A stretch of DNA of 64,000 bases from Mactra quadrangularis (Eukaryota > Mollusca > Bivalvia > Venerida > Mactridae), in NCBI GenBank assembly GCA_025267735.1, contig CM046301.1:70397110-70461109 (forward strand), in the 5' to 3' direction. The notes under the pieces were generated by a model. That model was not told the origin of the DNA and ran no database searches. It worked only from the letters and a program-made list of their open reading frames with translations. A program made the translations under genes and the position numbers. Shown here piece by piece: positions 37,601-46,792 of the stretch (the stretch's first letter is position 1; each line of letters starts with the position of its first letter).

Positions 37601-40600
37601 TTTACTGTAGTTAGACTAATGGCATTTACTAGGTAGTTTGTAGTCCTACAACAGTTACCTTATTCAGGTGAATCTCATTTATAATAGATACAATTTGTGC
37701 GACTACTTTAATACAAATGATGAAACTGTTGTTGAAAGTAGTGAATGTTTCACACACCCAAGACTGATGGCAGTGTGTTTTATTAATTTTATATAATTTG
37801 ACTGCCTTACGATGATTTTAAAAAGTTGTTTTTTGACGGGATTTGGATACTCGTGCCCGAGGGGGTGCGGGTTTGAATCCCACCCGGGGAGGTTATACCC
37901 TTTCATGAAAATTTGACAATAATGTTGATTTTCCTCAATTGATTAGATAATATGTAGAAGTTTCCGGCCTTGTGGAAGGGTAGGTGAGTACTGGTTATAG
38001 ACAATGGTCCAGGAAAGCTAGGTTAGGTGCGCTGGACGCCAATTGACCTAAAATTGTGTTGACACGGCATTAACTCCAATAAATAAATAAAAATTTGTTT
38101 CAACTGCAGTTGAGATTACTTAATTAATAAAATTAGCAGTGACCTTTGTAGGGTTTGAACTTGGGACCTTTTGATCCCTAAACACAAAAAATGCACTTCA
38201 AATCCTTAAAAATGGAGTCAAAGCATGTTAAGTGGGAAAACCTATATTACACACTTAATATACAAATGTATAATAAATTGTTTCTATTTTTAGATCAGCC
38301 AATGATTTACACATGGAACCAGCCAAACGACCAGGTAAACGTACGTTGTCCCCTTTCATTACATTTTATTTTATCATTTTATTTTTGATTATATTTTCTA
38401 CATGAAAAATCTCTATATATTTGACTCTTTATTTCAACCTTATCATTTTTGTTTCCTGTTAAAACCTAAAGAGTAAACAATTTATTGATGTCTGTAAGAG
38501 CTATCACTGTATGTTGTTATATTGTAGCAGAGATATAATACAGCACTTGTACTCCCTTACCTTCTAGTTAGCTTTTATGGGGACATTGTATTGTCCACTT
38601 ATATCTCCAGAGGTTTAGGGTTGGATTACAACTAGAACCATGGGTATTTAAGGGGTCACCTTATAAAACTAAGCTTTGTTGCAGTAATTACTTTGCCTGA
38701 CTGGTAATTTATCAATTTTGATGTTATCTTGACTACATCAGGTTATACAATTTCATGAAAATTTGACAATAATGTTTTTCTACTGTCAAGAGGGAAGTTG
38801 TTGGCTCAATGTAGAATAATGGAGAGTTCTGGTAAAGAAAATTAGCCAGGAAAGCTGATGAGGTAAATCTACAGCTGTCAATAACCGAATAAGAAGCGAA
38901 AAGAAAATGTATGCACCCCTGACAATTGAATGAAATTTTACCATAGAGTTTACATATAATTTACAGTAATAGCTCTTTCAGATGTTATTAGTTGATGAAA
39001 GATTCTATATATCATGTAATCTATTTATTTCTAGCTTGCTTCAATATACTCTGATAATAGGGTTAGGAATTACTTGAGAACACAATGCTGAAAGCTTAAT
39101 TTTAATGAATTTCATCTTAGTTTAGATAATAAATTAAATATTATGATTTTATATACAGTAATCTTTTCTTGAACAATCTCTTTCCAACAGCAGTCACCTC
39201 TACTCAATGGCTAATTTAGTCATGGTCGGCTGTGACCGTTGTTGGGAGTTTATACTGTGGTTACTAACCATGATTTATTTGGAAAGTAAATATAATGGCA
39301 ATAATAAAAGTTAAGGTTAAACAAATATTCTATTAATTTTTAAGACATAACGGTTTGTTTTTTACTTGAGTGTCAATTTTTGCTCAACTTATATTGTTTC
39401 TTGTATGTCTCACCTTAGCTGTGAGGTTAAAGTTTTTATTCTAAGCCATGTTAAAGTTTTGTCATGGCTAGGTGACCTTTAATGTTAGACACTGAGAATA
39501 TTAACTATCAAAGTCAAAAATTATTCAATGCTTCTAAATATAATTGACTATGATATTATGCATTTTGGTACCTGGCCTTTGTTGTATGGATTTTGAAGGC
39601 TTACAATTTGTGTACAAAAATGTACTTGTATATTGATGGATCTGTACAAAACTTGTGTCTACATTCCTGTTTGTTGTACACATAGTTAGACTAGTTTGAG
39701 CTGATCCATTGGTAACATTTCTGAGAAAACTTAAAAAGTGTGCTTGTTAGTTATTCATTAAGGATTTAATAGATTTATTTGATTCAATTTTCTTGTTAAA
39801 AATTTCATTAAGAAATTAAGAGATTTATTTGATTGTTTATTAAAGCTGGTCGGATAGGAAGTGGTAGATTTGATCGTGGTGAAAGGGATGACCGACAGAG
39901 GGGTGACGCACCCGGTTCTATGAAAGGTAGTTGCTTGGCAACCTGGGCTATATTTAGCATGAAATGTATCGCATTTTGTAGAGCCTTAACTTTCTCCATC
40001 CACATTAAAGTAACATTACATGTATCATATAGTCTGCATACAATCTAGGACTCATGATATAAGTCATATATCTCAATAATCATATTTTACTGTTTTTAGC
40101 TTACCTGAGCAGAAAGTGCTCAAGTTAAGCTATTGTGATCAAACTTTGTCCTTTGTGTGTTGTGCATCAATAATTTGACTTGGACAGCATCTTTTAAACC
40201 ATTTGGCAATGTTGCTAAAATTTGGTAGAAATGATCCTGTTATGAAGTTTCACAGTTTTTATACATCTGAATATGATAAGTGTTTAAAATCTTGTCTCAG
40301 ATGCTCATTTGATCAAATTTTAAGGTGAGCGGTCCAGGGTCTTCGGAACTCTCTTGTATTTACAAATTTGTCTCTACTAACACCTGACATGTTTTACCTT
40401 TAGTATATAACACATTTTACAATGTCATGCTAGTTCTCTTGTTTCATTGTTTGTTTATATGTGGTAAATTGTTTGGTGTTTTTGTGTCATCGAAGAGAAG
40501 CATACTTTTTACAGCTGTCATAATGTCTGTACCTGCATCTTTCTTTGACAGCCCTCATCAGAATTTTGTGTCTCAGTTTATCCCTATTATTTATGGTTAG

Positions 40601-43600
40601 ACTTGGGATTTTTTTCAGTTTACCTCACACAAGATGATGTCGTCACATGCAAACTTCTTATCCTTAGCGCCAAGGTCAAGGTCATTTTTCAAGGTCATCT
40701 ATTATATTTGAAATTTGAACCTTTTCAATGTCACTTTGGGTCATACGTCTATTTCAGTGATAGTTCTTGATGCTTGATGTTACTAAAGCAATTGAAAAGA
40801 GGAACACATTTTACTTTATCTCTCTATTGAATTCATTGTTGACTGTTCAGTTAGGTTAGATATTAGTTTCCTATTTCACCAACCAAGGGTAGACTCTTAT
40901 TGAACCTTACCAGTCATTAAACATAAAGATATTGAGTAGTTTGTATCAACTTTTCATACTAATCCTGATGGACATCATAGTAGCTATCTAGTTTATCTTA
41001 ACAAAAAATAAGCATCTATTTTTACTTTTTCATGATCGGATTTGCATCGATCTCGAAAACAATTTTTTGAGAATACAAAAAAACGGAATTCCAGTTTATT
41101 CCAGAGGAATATCAGCCCTGAATGCTCTTGTAGCTACTTTTTACTATACTGTAATTTTATTCATGTTCATTGATATGATAGTTGTTCTGTTTGTATTGGT
41201 TGTCTGATAGCAAGTCAGTTTTATAGTTTCTCTGTTCAGTGTTTTAGTATTGAGTTTATGTATATTAACTGCATGTTAGATTTATCATCTTATAGTGCAT
41301 GAATGAAAGTTTTTCAGGACTGATTCTGATGTTCAGGGTTTAATGAGATTTTATTTTAGTTGGGTTTAACTCCTTAGCTGTTAACAAGCTACTTGGCACA
41401 TACTTTTGTCAGTGACTGACAATTGCTCTATGCGATTTAGAATCAATGGTAGGAGGGAGAATGCTGTAGAAAATATTTCATGACCGACCTTGACGCAAAT
41501 ATACCCCTCCCTGGAATCAAACTCGGGATCCTTTCATCTGTAGGCTAGTGTGCTACCCACTGAGCAAGCTGGGCAGCTAATTGACCATCTGCCACCTTTT
41601 TATTTGAATAACAATACATTTACCCTCAAATATAACCATGTGCTGCCTTGTTTGTGAGACAAAATGTTACTGTAAACCTTTGTCAAATATGCTAATAGGT
41701 AAAGTCATAAAAAGGTTCGTTTATGTGACTTAGAAAAGGTTCTTTTTCTGTGTAAAAGCCGCTGGAATAAATAAAATAGCATGTTGCATGCTTTGGAGTG
41801 TTTGATTGTTTACAAAATTAGTTATATATTTTTATCAAGCACCTGTATGTGCATGCTGTCTATTGACTACTCTTTGTTTTTTGAACCAGGATTTTTAAAA
41901 GAAAAATCTTGATTTCAGTTTGACATGGGTAAAAGGTTGTCTGGTCATTAAGTTTAGCATATATGGGACTGGGGAATACTTTCTGTTTGGCATATAAGAG
42001 TACCTACCTTTGGATTGGGTTTTTGGTGATTTAGGGGTTAAAACTATGGTCCCTGTACTGCAAAAGTGTACTTTCTGTATCTCACAGATCGTAAGTTCAG
42101 ACCTAGGTGTTTGTCTGTTGCCAAGTTAAGGAAACCTACTTTAACGTTGTGTTGGATGAACCTGAGATCAGAGTCACCATTATGTAAACTTGTGTACATT
42201 TTACATCTACTCTTTGATTTAAATTCGTATTGAGTCCCTCTCTTCAAATTTTGTGTTTGAGACATTTACACAAGTTTATCAGTGACAATGGAATGGTTTT
42301 TGTATGTTATTTACTACAGCATGTGTCTTGATTGCAAGTTTTTCTATTAGGTTATGATTGTGATCTTCAGTGTTTTTGTCTTGTTTTTGGTGTTCTGTTA
42401 TTTCTTTAAAAGTATTGATCTTGTTTCTTGTATGTTTATTTGTGTATGACTTTGAGTTTTATGCTTCAAAGTGAAACTATTACTTGTAATTTTCTTTTGA
42501 TAGTTTTCGTCTCAAGGAAAATGTCAAAATTATAATGAGATGATAATTATGAAATGCAGTCTGCCTTAATTTTTTATAAGCACTAGCTCAATTAATTGTA
42601 TGTTTAATTGTAAACAACCCAAAATTGTATGACTGTGCCAGATTAATAATGTAATGTATGGTAATGATGCACCAAATAATCAACTAGCCAGACTGTATAA
42701 AACAACTAATTTTTGCTAGCCCTTATCAACTTGGCTTAGTTCTTAGATTCAGGCTGACTGTATGTGTGAACTAACTACATGTGTATATCACTGTACATGT
42801 ATCAATCATCATGTATACATTAGGGATGGCAACAAGTATCGATTTTAATACTCAAGTACTTGGTCATTCTTCCCATCTGGTACTTGGTTACTCAGATGAT
42901 GTTTTAAAGACTTTCCCGAGTGTCCACATTGTCTTAAGATTTTACACACAGGCTTATGCATTAGTGATTTTAACATGCTTGAGGGGCATCAATTAATAGT
43001 CCCAATACTGGTTTTGACAGTTCACTCTGTCCCTGCAACAGAGCCAAATATTTATCTAAAAATTGCAGAAAGCTTTCTGTTCTGAGATTGCACGTCGGCA
43101 GCCATTAGACATCAGCCTACAGACCCTTGGTAATGTGAGGGTAGAGAGAGTTCTTCAGTCTTTTAACAAGACTAAGTAGTAACGATAATAGCCATCAGTA
43201 AGTGTCAGTTATCTGTGACAAATGAGCTACCGACGAGACAACTCTGAACACTCTTGAACTTGCTGGCTTTTGATTAACCAAATTTTCGCAAACTTTAATT
43301 ATTAGCAATTAAATAACATAAGCAGTATAATAGTATAGTTTGTTTGTTTGTTGGGTTTAATGCTTTAGCAACACATTGTATAGGTCATATAACGGCAGTC
43401 AGTCAACCTACTCACTCCTCCTGGAAAGGCTAAATCTCTGGATTTAGCTGTTACCCTGCTACTAAGTGCATACCCGGGAATCGAACCTATAACCCCTCGA
43501 TCAGTAGACTTGCATGCTACCAACTGAGCTAGCTGGGTGGCTTGCATAATGGTATAAGCGACATAATTGTTGAGTATATTACAAATATATGTCAAATTGT

Positions 43601-46600
43601 AAATGGGCTGACCATCTTTTGCAACTTTGCAACGATGTTTTGATTGAATTGTTGTGTTTATTACAAACACATGTCAAATTGTGAATTGTCTGACCAACTT
43701 TCGCACCTTAGAAAGGTTTATTGATTACATTTAATCACCCGAAGTGTTTGCTTTGCAAAGAAATTTTCTTTGGGAAGCAAAATGGTACATTTTAAAAAAT
43801 TTTACCAAGTACTCAAGTATCAATTTTAGTAACCGATACTCAGACGTTCGATCGAGTACTCGGTGAATTGGGTACTCACTGCCATCCCTAGTATACATCA
43901 TGCTAGTTTGTATTAATCTAGAATGTACATTTATAATTGGATTCTGGTATATTGTATATACTGAATACTATAGACTATTAAAATTGAAAAAACAACAACA
44001 ACATCTTGACAAAGCAAAATATATTGTACTAGCAAAGGTGAAAGTTTACAGGACTGATCCTGAAGTACGTGATTTTCAGAGTTTCAAAAAGTCTTGTTTT
44101 CCTACTGAAGTCATGAAAAAACATCAGGAATGTCAGGATTATAAAAAATGTTGAAACTTTCATCCATGTAGTAGTAATGTAATAATTGAATAAAGATGAA
44201 CTAATAACTTAAATAAGATTTTATGTTATATTTTGGACTTATATTTTGCTTGTTATTAGTAACTTTACTGTACTGTCCAATAACTTCTTGGACAATAAAA
44301 TAATATAGTTTGAACCTTATCTTGATAAACTAATGTATGCCATTTTTAGAATGTCTTCAAACGACTCATTATCTTTTTCATATGTGAATTGATTTATAGT
44401 AAAAAACAGAATTCTATCCAAGGACTATTTGATGTTTCTGTATTTTCATGGCAGATTCTCTAACTTGAAGTTAAGTTATGATGATGTTAAAGGATTAGAG
44501 AATTTTGGTTGATTTTAAAATTTATATAATGGTTAAGACTATATCTAGGGTCATTGATGTGTGCAAGTTGTTCAATATCTAATTATGTCCAGTCATTGCT
44601 TTAAATTGTCTCAATCACTAGTCTGATTTATTTTATTATAAAGCCAAGAGCAAGCTTGACTATATGGAACATTTAATTGTAATTTGTTTAATTCATGTTT
44701 CAGTACTTTGGGATTTTGACTAGAAGTTAAAGTCCATGACTGACTTTGTTTCTTTTGAAACCTTGTAATTTGACTAGTGTAAGCTTTTTAATAGAAATTA
44801 TGTAATATCTAATCCAGAAAGATTGTTCATGGGGAAATATTACTGATGGTTAGTTTAGTCTAGATAAATGATAAAACTAGTGTTAAAACTGAAAATATTT
44901 TTTGCAGGAGTTGATAAAGATGAAAAAGAAAAACCTTCCGGTGTTGGAAGAGGGCGTGGTAGAGGTCGTGGTCGAGGTAGAGGTCGTGGAAGGGCCAAAG
45001 AAAGGGCCAGAACCAATTCAGATGAAAATCGACGAGTAGAAAACAATAATGATTTACTTGTAATCAAGATAGACAACACACCTGGTAGAAATGGTGACTC
45101 TTCAGTAGAAGTAGAATATTCCGACTCTGAGACCCCTATTATTACAACAAGGACCCAAGGTCAGCGACCTCACTCTATGGCTGGACATCCTCAGACACCG
45201 GGTGATAAAGATGAACTCTGGTGGGATGAGGACTTTGAGGACATTCCATTAACAAGTACTGAACCTGATAGTGCAGATGCTTACATTGAAGAAATACTTA
45301 GTGACTCTCATGCTGAAGATTATCAGGGAACGTCTGCTGTTGATGAATTTATAGAAGATGGTCAGTTTGAAGATATAGATGGTTTCCATGGACACATAGA
45401 AGGAGGTGTAAATAAAGAACAAGTAAGTCAAGGTGACACTGACGAATGGGAAGATTGTGAGACTGAGGAATATTGGGGAAGTCAAGTGTCGTCTGATAGT
45501 GCTGGGCTTGGTAGCAAGGGATCAAAAAGTCCTAATATCAATCATTCCTTATCACCTGAAGATGCCTTAAGGTTAAATATGTCTGGTGGATTAAAGAACT
45601 TGAATCCTGATGCTCCTGAGTTTACACCAACATCCCCATTGTCACCATTATCACCTGAAATGATGAAAACTCCTGAAGGTCATGTTAAAGTTGGTAATTG
45701 GGCTGAGGAAATGAAAACACCAACAAGTGGTGAGAAAAATGTTTCATTTAAATCCGCTACTCCTGTCTCGAATACAACTAGTCCTTGTAGTTCTAAGGGA
45801 AGTAACGAAGCTACATCGTCTCAAAATGTTCCTAGAAGGATTGATAAAGATTTTGAGTCTTCCGATGATAAAAAAGTGGACAAAGAAACTGCTGATGAAG
45901 TATCAGTGGAGGATAAACAGGGTGAAGACAATGATGTAGAAACTACCTCTAATAATGAGGTTGATAAACCTAGAGACAACTCTAGTGACACTGAAGAGTC
46001 TAATAAAGACTTAGATAATGAAAAATCAGACTGTACTAAGGAGGTAACAGCTGATAATGATGATAAAGACGTGAAATGTTCCAATGAGAACAATAAAGAG
46101 GTAAATGAAGCCTCTGATGATACAGAAAGTGGTTTAGAAGGGGTGGAACCTGTAGAGGATACTACAGATAATAAACAGATGGCCAATATAAGTGATATAT
46201 CAGACAGTAAAACAAGTCCTTCGGATGATAGCGTGGAGGAGAAGGTTATAAACCCTAATGAAGGGGATAACAATAATGAAGGACTAGAGAAAGTAGATAA
46301 AGTCCAGGAGAAAGGTAAGGAGGATTATATATTTGTTGATACAGTTAAAACAAAGTCTAAAATTGTCACTTGTGGTTATAAAACTATTTACAGCATCATA
46401 CATTATATTGAGAATTTATGTGGCAATCTGTCGTTCATACATGTAGTACATGTAGTTATATGCACTTTGAGATTGCTTTAAAGTGGGTATTTTTCTGTTA
46501 ATTAATGGTTGTAGAATTAGTTAAGTTGGAGTAAGATTTCTGAATCCAGTATAGCTTTTGAACATATATTCTATATGAAAAGAGTGCTATATAAATGCGG

Positions 46601-46750
46601 TATATAATAATAATAATAATAATATACTCAGTTGTATCTTGAAATTGAAAATTAATATAGCCTACTATTATTTAATATGTGATTGTGAAACAATTTCTAT
46701 AATTATAGATGTTATTATATTTCAGGACTTTATAATGAAACTGAACAATA
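25460..46750 (+). CDS. CCDC9: CCDC9-family RNA-associated protein (multi-exon gene)
   Basis: The span covers all supported exons; introns are included. Joined by phase, the exons encode about 1,073 residues in the short form. Order of parts: N-terminal coiled coil (residues about 15-60, KEEKEALLSQKMQAIRKKNN), Lys-rich linker, a 290-residue Arg/Asn/Asp/His/Tyr-rich region, GPPPDPQYNFLSDRARD and RRHPKNFGGTDFNNV (about 423-485), MTGRERRQYSEWKNERE and GEWKREWDVEK (about 512-553), an RG run (about 609-632), acidic WED motif (about 775), SPLSPLSPEM and NWAEEM (about 839-862), then a Ser/Asp/Glu-rich tail. The same blocks in the same order are diagnostic of vertebrate CCDC9/CCDC9B, whose human member is reported with the exon junction complex; nuclear mRNA association is inferred. 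It is about twice the length of human CCDC9, mainly through the charged regions. Exon structure beyond 46,750 is uncertain. Confidence 0.88.
25620..27994 (+). other. Intron with 27-bp minisatellite
   Basis: Mostly non-coding. Holds the 1-kb minisatellite described separately; otherwise AT-rich sequence with no other structure seen. Confidence 0.7.
26051..27060. repeat. 27-bp minisatellite, 37 full units, with higher-order pattern
   Basis: The unit TGTACTGTCTAAACTCCC plus TTAAATAAA repeats every 27 bp in strict phase. Variant units mark a higher-order pattern: the CTTCCTTCAATAAA variant recurs after five then six units (135 and 162 bp) on the left, and on the right a two-unit 54-bp alternation pairs normal units with AAAGGCACTG variants. 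Because 27 is divisible by three, the minus strand stays open for 256 codons as a nine-residue repeat (REFRQYIYL); I regard that frame as a by-product. Confidence 0.97.
27995..28117 (+). CDS. CCDC9: CCDC9-like exon 2: N-terminal coiled coil
   Basis: Acceptor TTTCAG ends at 27,994 and donor GAG|GTATTT follows 28,117; 123 nt, 41 codons, phase 0 at both ends. It encodes SFNDGAELFLDILTKEEKEA then LLSQKMQAIRKKNNILQLRH and E. The KxxAIRKKN heptad pattern is the family's N-terminal coiled-coil signature (human: KRIEALRRKNEAL). Confidence 0.9.
28118..29203 (+). other. Intron with poly-G repeat fragment
   Basis: About 28,238-28,530 holds two poly-G runs (the one at 28,263-28,280 is about 17 G) embedded in a GGTCC.GAACTTTTTCAAGG and GGTCTGGACCC context, typical of an interspersed repeat. 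The repeat's two G-run ends are about 215 bp apart. The rest is AT-rich. Confidence 0.55.
29204..29323 (+). CDS. CCDC9: CCDC9-like exon 3 (short form; extendable to 29,398)
   Basis: Acceptor TTTATAG ends at 29,203; donor GAG|GTAAGT follows 29,323. It is 120 nt, 40 codons, phase 0, ending in ESPRKGTPSPKKE, a Ser/Pro/Lys-rich linker with SP/TP sites. The last 69 nt and the donor are duplicated immediately downstream (unit 75 bp), giving a second donor GAG|GTATAT after 29,398 in the same frame. Use of the second donor would add exactly 25 codons. Confidence 0.85.
29255..29404 (+). repeat. 75-bp tandem duplication spanning exon end and splice donor
   Basis: GTACAGTCTCAACCCCTCAG starts both copies, at 29,255 and 29,330. 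Each copy ends in AAAAAGGAG followed by a GT donor (GTAAGT, then GTATAT). Differences between copies are few and scattered; the second copy stays open in frame. Confidence 0.93.
29324..31268 (+). other. Intron (start at 29,399 in long form) with a Harbinger-type MITE
   Basis: Apart from the exon-end duplication and the MITE at 30,860-31,074, nothing but AT-rich sequence is seen. A short plus-strand frame at 29,543-29,728 is unrecognised. Confidence 0.6.
30860..31074. mobile_element. PIF/Harbinger-type MITE, 215 bp
   Basis: Terminal inverted repeats of about 38 bp read GGCCACAATAAGTTGATAAT onward on the left and GGCCACAACAAATTGATCAT onward on the right. The element is flanked on both sides by TTA (30,857-30,859 and 31,075-31,077). 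A three-base TTA/TWA target duplication with GG-starting TIRs is the PIF/Harbinger hallmark. There is no room for a transposase. Confidence 0.72.
31269..31406 (+). CDS. CCDC9: CCDC9-like exon 4: Lys-rich linker
   Basis: Acceptor TTGTTTCAG ends at 31,268; donor CAG|GTTGGT follows 31,406. It is 138 nt, 46 codons, phase 0 at both ends. It encodes a strongly basic run, TLNGEDYRRKEMKERSDKSP and KAPKSAAGRGKQLAKMGKEK in part, followed by LKAQ. Basic low-complexity sequence between the coiled coil and the RNA-binding-like region is usual for the family. Confidence 0.85.
31407..33090 (+). other. Intron with a four-copy tandem repeat
   Basis: From 31,814 to about 31,998 a 47-50-bp unit beginning ATTCAACAATGACTTCTGGT is repeated four times. 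A minus-strand open frame at 32,310-32,513 is unrecognised. The remainder is AT-rich. Confidence 0.65.
33091..33963 (+). CDS. CCDC9: CCDC9-like exon 5: large Arg/Asn/Asp/His/Tyr-rich region
   Basis: Acceptor CCACAACAG ends at 33,090 (weak pyrimidine tract); donor GAT|GTAAGT follows 33,963. It is 873 nt, 291 codons, phase 0 at both ends. The exon opens DIRVSRSHSDVGQSRTISVH and soon becomes low complexity, with repeated DNYRDNN, NRNNNKHWDQH and GGRGQGHRHSD type segments. Charged, disordered and rich in Arg and Tyr, it looks like an RNA-binding or condensate-forming segment; that is inference. Vertebrate CCDC9 has an RG-rich stretch here but not this length. The WEERR-type helix expected of vertebrate relatives is not visible. 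Confidence 0.88.
33964..35356 (+). other. Intron with three 41-bp tandem units
   Basis: A 41-bp unit starting GGTTCAGTTTTATAACAGAG is repeated at 34,105, 34,146 and 34,187, nearly perfectly. The rest is AT-rich with nothing recognised. Confidence 0.8.
35357..35572 (+). CDS. CCDC9: CCDC9-like exon 6: NFLSD and NFGGTDF blocks
   Basis: Acceptor TTTTTCCAG ends at 35,356; donor CAG|GTTTGT follows 35,572. It is 216 nt, 72 codons, phase 0 at both ends. GPPPDPQYNFLSDRARDKPR corresponds to the human PNPVRNFLDDPRR block, and RRHPKNFGGTDFNNVK to RRHGRNWGGPDFERVR. These two blocks in order are strong family evidence. Confidence 0.92.
35573..37004 (+). other. Intron with AGGTCA-rich tandem repeat
   Basis: Holds the tandem repeat at 36,119-36,684. 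The flanks (from about 36,050, AAAAACGGGGTTATTGTAATGC, and up to CTTGTTTAG near 36,800) look like the ends of a larger interspersed repeat that contains it. Confidence 0.65.
36119..36684. repeat. Tandem repeat of about 126-147 bp, four units, each with AAGGTCAAGGTCA
   Basis: Units begin TTCCGCTCAATAACTTTAGT at about 36,121, 36,266, 36,411 and 36,537. Each carries GACACCAAACTTGGTGTATG or a close variant and ends with AAGGTCAAGGTCACTG plus CTAAAAATAGAAATTC. AAGGTCAAGGTCA holds two adjacent AGGTCA words, the half-site bound by many nuclear receptors. Confidence 0.9.
37005..37189 (+). CDS. CCDC9: CCDC9-like exon 7: MTGRER and EWKREWDVEK signature
   Basis: Acceptor TATACTAG ends at 37,004; donor CAAGA|GTAAGT follows 37,189. 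It is 185 nt, entering in phase 0 and leaving two bases of the next codon. It carries MTGRERRQYSEWKNEREKVD and NTGEWKREWDVEK, closely matching human MTGRERSEYLRWKQEREKID and TGQWRREWDAEK. This is the best single piece of family evidence in the window. Confidence 0.96.
37190..38293 (+). other. Intron with two SINEs of different families
   Basis: A decayed tRNA-Lys SINE occupies about 37,271-37,478 on the plus strand (CCTGGCTAGCTCCAGTTGG head, GTTGCTACAGC end). A second SINE with a CGTGCCCGAGGGGGTGCGGG/GTTTGAATCCCACCC tRNA-like head lies at about 37,825-38,090 and ends in ACGGCATTAACTCCAATAAA. Confidence 0.7.
38294..38334 (+). CDS. CCDC9: CCDC9-like exon 8 (microexon with two donors)
   Basis: Acceptor TTTTTAG ends at 38,293; it completes the split codon as GAA and encodes ESANDLHMEPAKRP plus one base. 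Donors GTAAAC (after 38,334) and GTACGT (after 38,340) lie six bases apart and leave the same phase. The first gives ...RP-A-GRIG..., the second ...RPGK-P-GRIG.... It is 41 or 47 nt long. Short exons like this rest on phase alone, so confidence is a little lower. Confidence 0.75.
38341..39845 (+). other. Intron with SINE and MITE fragments
   Basis: A fragment of the 37.8-kb SINE type lies at about 38,745-38,870, followed at about 38,905-38,940 by one end of palindromic MITE family A (ATGCACCCCTGACAATTGAA). No exon is recognised. Confidence 0.5.
39846..39926 (+). CDS. CCDC9: CCDC9-like exon 9: Arg/Gly/Asp-rich
   Basis: An acceptor-like TTATTAAAG ends at 39,845 and the donor AAAG|GTAGTT follows 39,926. 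It is 81 nt with one base carried in and one out. It encodes GRIGSGRFDRGERDDRQRGD and APGSMK, and its final G joins GA to give the next exon's Gly. The composition matches the adjoining RG region. The acceptor has a non-CAG end and a modest pyrimidine tract. Confidence 0.75.
40097..40357 (+). repeat. GCTYACCTGAGC-type interspersed repeat
   Basis: It opens AGCTTACCTGAGCAGAAAGT with an internal small hairpin (GCTTACCTGAGC / GCTCAAGTTAAGC) and closes AGGTGAGCGGTCCAGGGTCT then GGAACTCTCTTGT. Similar openings are at about 18,640 and 46,868 and a similar end at about 21,780. This repeat type is very common in bivalve genomes as far as I recall. Confidence 0.65.
41355..41578 (-). mobile_element. tRNA-derived SINE, diverged
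   Basis: The minus strand has a tRNA-like head (AGCTGCCCAGCTTGCTCAGT, box B near GAGTTTGATTCC) and the family body (TTCTCCCTCCTACCATTGAT, GTCAGTCACTGACAAAAGTA). An internal part before the tail is missing: the body joins a GTTAAACCCAACTAAAA tail early. Confidence 0.7.
42821..43890. mobile_element. hAT-type non-autonomous transposon with 8-bp target duplication
   Basis: The ends are inverted: TAGGGATGGCA on the left and TGCCATCCCTA on the right, with further subterminal matching around ACTCAAGTACTTGGT. GTATACAT flanks both sides exactly (42,813-42,820 and 43,891-43,898). An eight-base duplication with a YAGGG-type TIR is the hAT hallmark. The 1,070-bp interior has no transposase frame and has taken in a SINE at 43,337-43,542. 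Confidence 0.88.
43337..43542 (-). mobile_element. tRNA-Lys-derived SINE inserted in the hAT-type element
   Basis: The minus strand has head AGCCACCCAGCTAGCTCAGT and tail GTTGCTAAAGCATTAAACCC then AACAAACAAACAAA. Between box B and the GTAACAGCTAAATCC region about 100 bp of the body are missing compared with the 15.9-kb copy. Imperfect TATAATAGTATA / CATAATGGTATA flanks may be its target duplication. Confidence 0.8.
44035..44164. mobile_element. Small foldback element, family B copy
   Basis: AAGGTGAAAGTTTACAGGAC at the left and GTTGAAACTTTCATCC at the right form inverted ends over about 130 bp. The same ends flank short segments at 49,760-49,876, 50,334-50,433 and 50,761-51,117. The plus-strand open frame across it is incidental. 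Confidence 0.5.
44908..46314 (+). CDS. CCDC9: CCDC9-like exon 10: RG tract, WED and WAEEM motifs, acidic tail
   Basis: Acceptor TTTTTTGCAG ends at 44,907; donor AAAG|GTAAGG follows 46,314. At 1,407 nt it is the largest exon, with one base carried in (Gly codon) and one out. It starts GVDKDEKEKPSGV then an unbroken (RG)n run, moves to acidic DEWEDCETEEYWG, then SPLSPLSPEMMKTPEGHVKV and NWAEEM, which match the human C-terminal EEWED and SPFSPPS...SDWGEE blocks. About 200 Ser/Asp/Glu/Lys-rich residues follow that have no counterpart in human CCDC9. The frame stays open past the donor to 46,481, so an unspliced end is possible but less likely given the strong GTAAGG. Confidence 0.92.
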
Positions 46751-46792
46751 GTTCAGTTAGTGTGGAGAATATGTTAGCATCATCATCGAATT
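46709..46792 (+). CDS. CCDC9: CCDC9-like 3'-terminal coding exon, two competing acceptors
   Basis: Acceptor 1 (ATAATTATAG, ending 46,708) keeps a long frame: DVIIFQDFIMKLNNSSVSVE then NMLASSSN, running into a consensus donor TT|GTAAGT at 46,793. Acceptor 2 (ATATTTCAG, ending 46,725) has the better pyrimidine tract but gives GLYNETEQ and a TAG stop at 46,748-46,750. So the protein either ends here at about residue 1,073 or continues into an exon I could not identify. If the donor is used, a candidate next acceptor (TTTATAG ending 52,048) would create a TAG stop across the junction. Confidence 0.45.

Larger units (their letters stand above)
39927..44907 (+). other. 5-kb intron rich in mobile elements
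   Basis: Contents in order: a GCTTACCTGAGCAGAAAGTG repeat (about 40,097-40,357), an AAGGTCAAGGTCA-bearing stretch near 40,660-40,710, a minus-strand SINE (41,355-41,578), a hAT-type element (42,821-43,890) and a small foldback (44,035-44,164). No exon is recognised. Confidence 0.7.

Noticed and set aside
43900..44154. 84-codon plus-strand frame with a hydrophobic start and Lys-rich end
   Set aside because: Most of it is the inside of a small foldback element; the frame is not conserved in the sister copies.
45821..46273. 150-codon minus-strand Ser/Leu-rich frame
   Set aside because: Antisense shadow of the acidic Ser/Asp/Glu region of CCDC9-like exon 10; no independent splice or start evidence.
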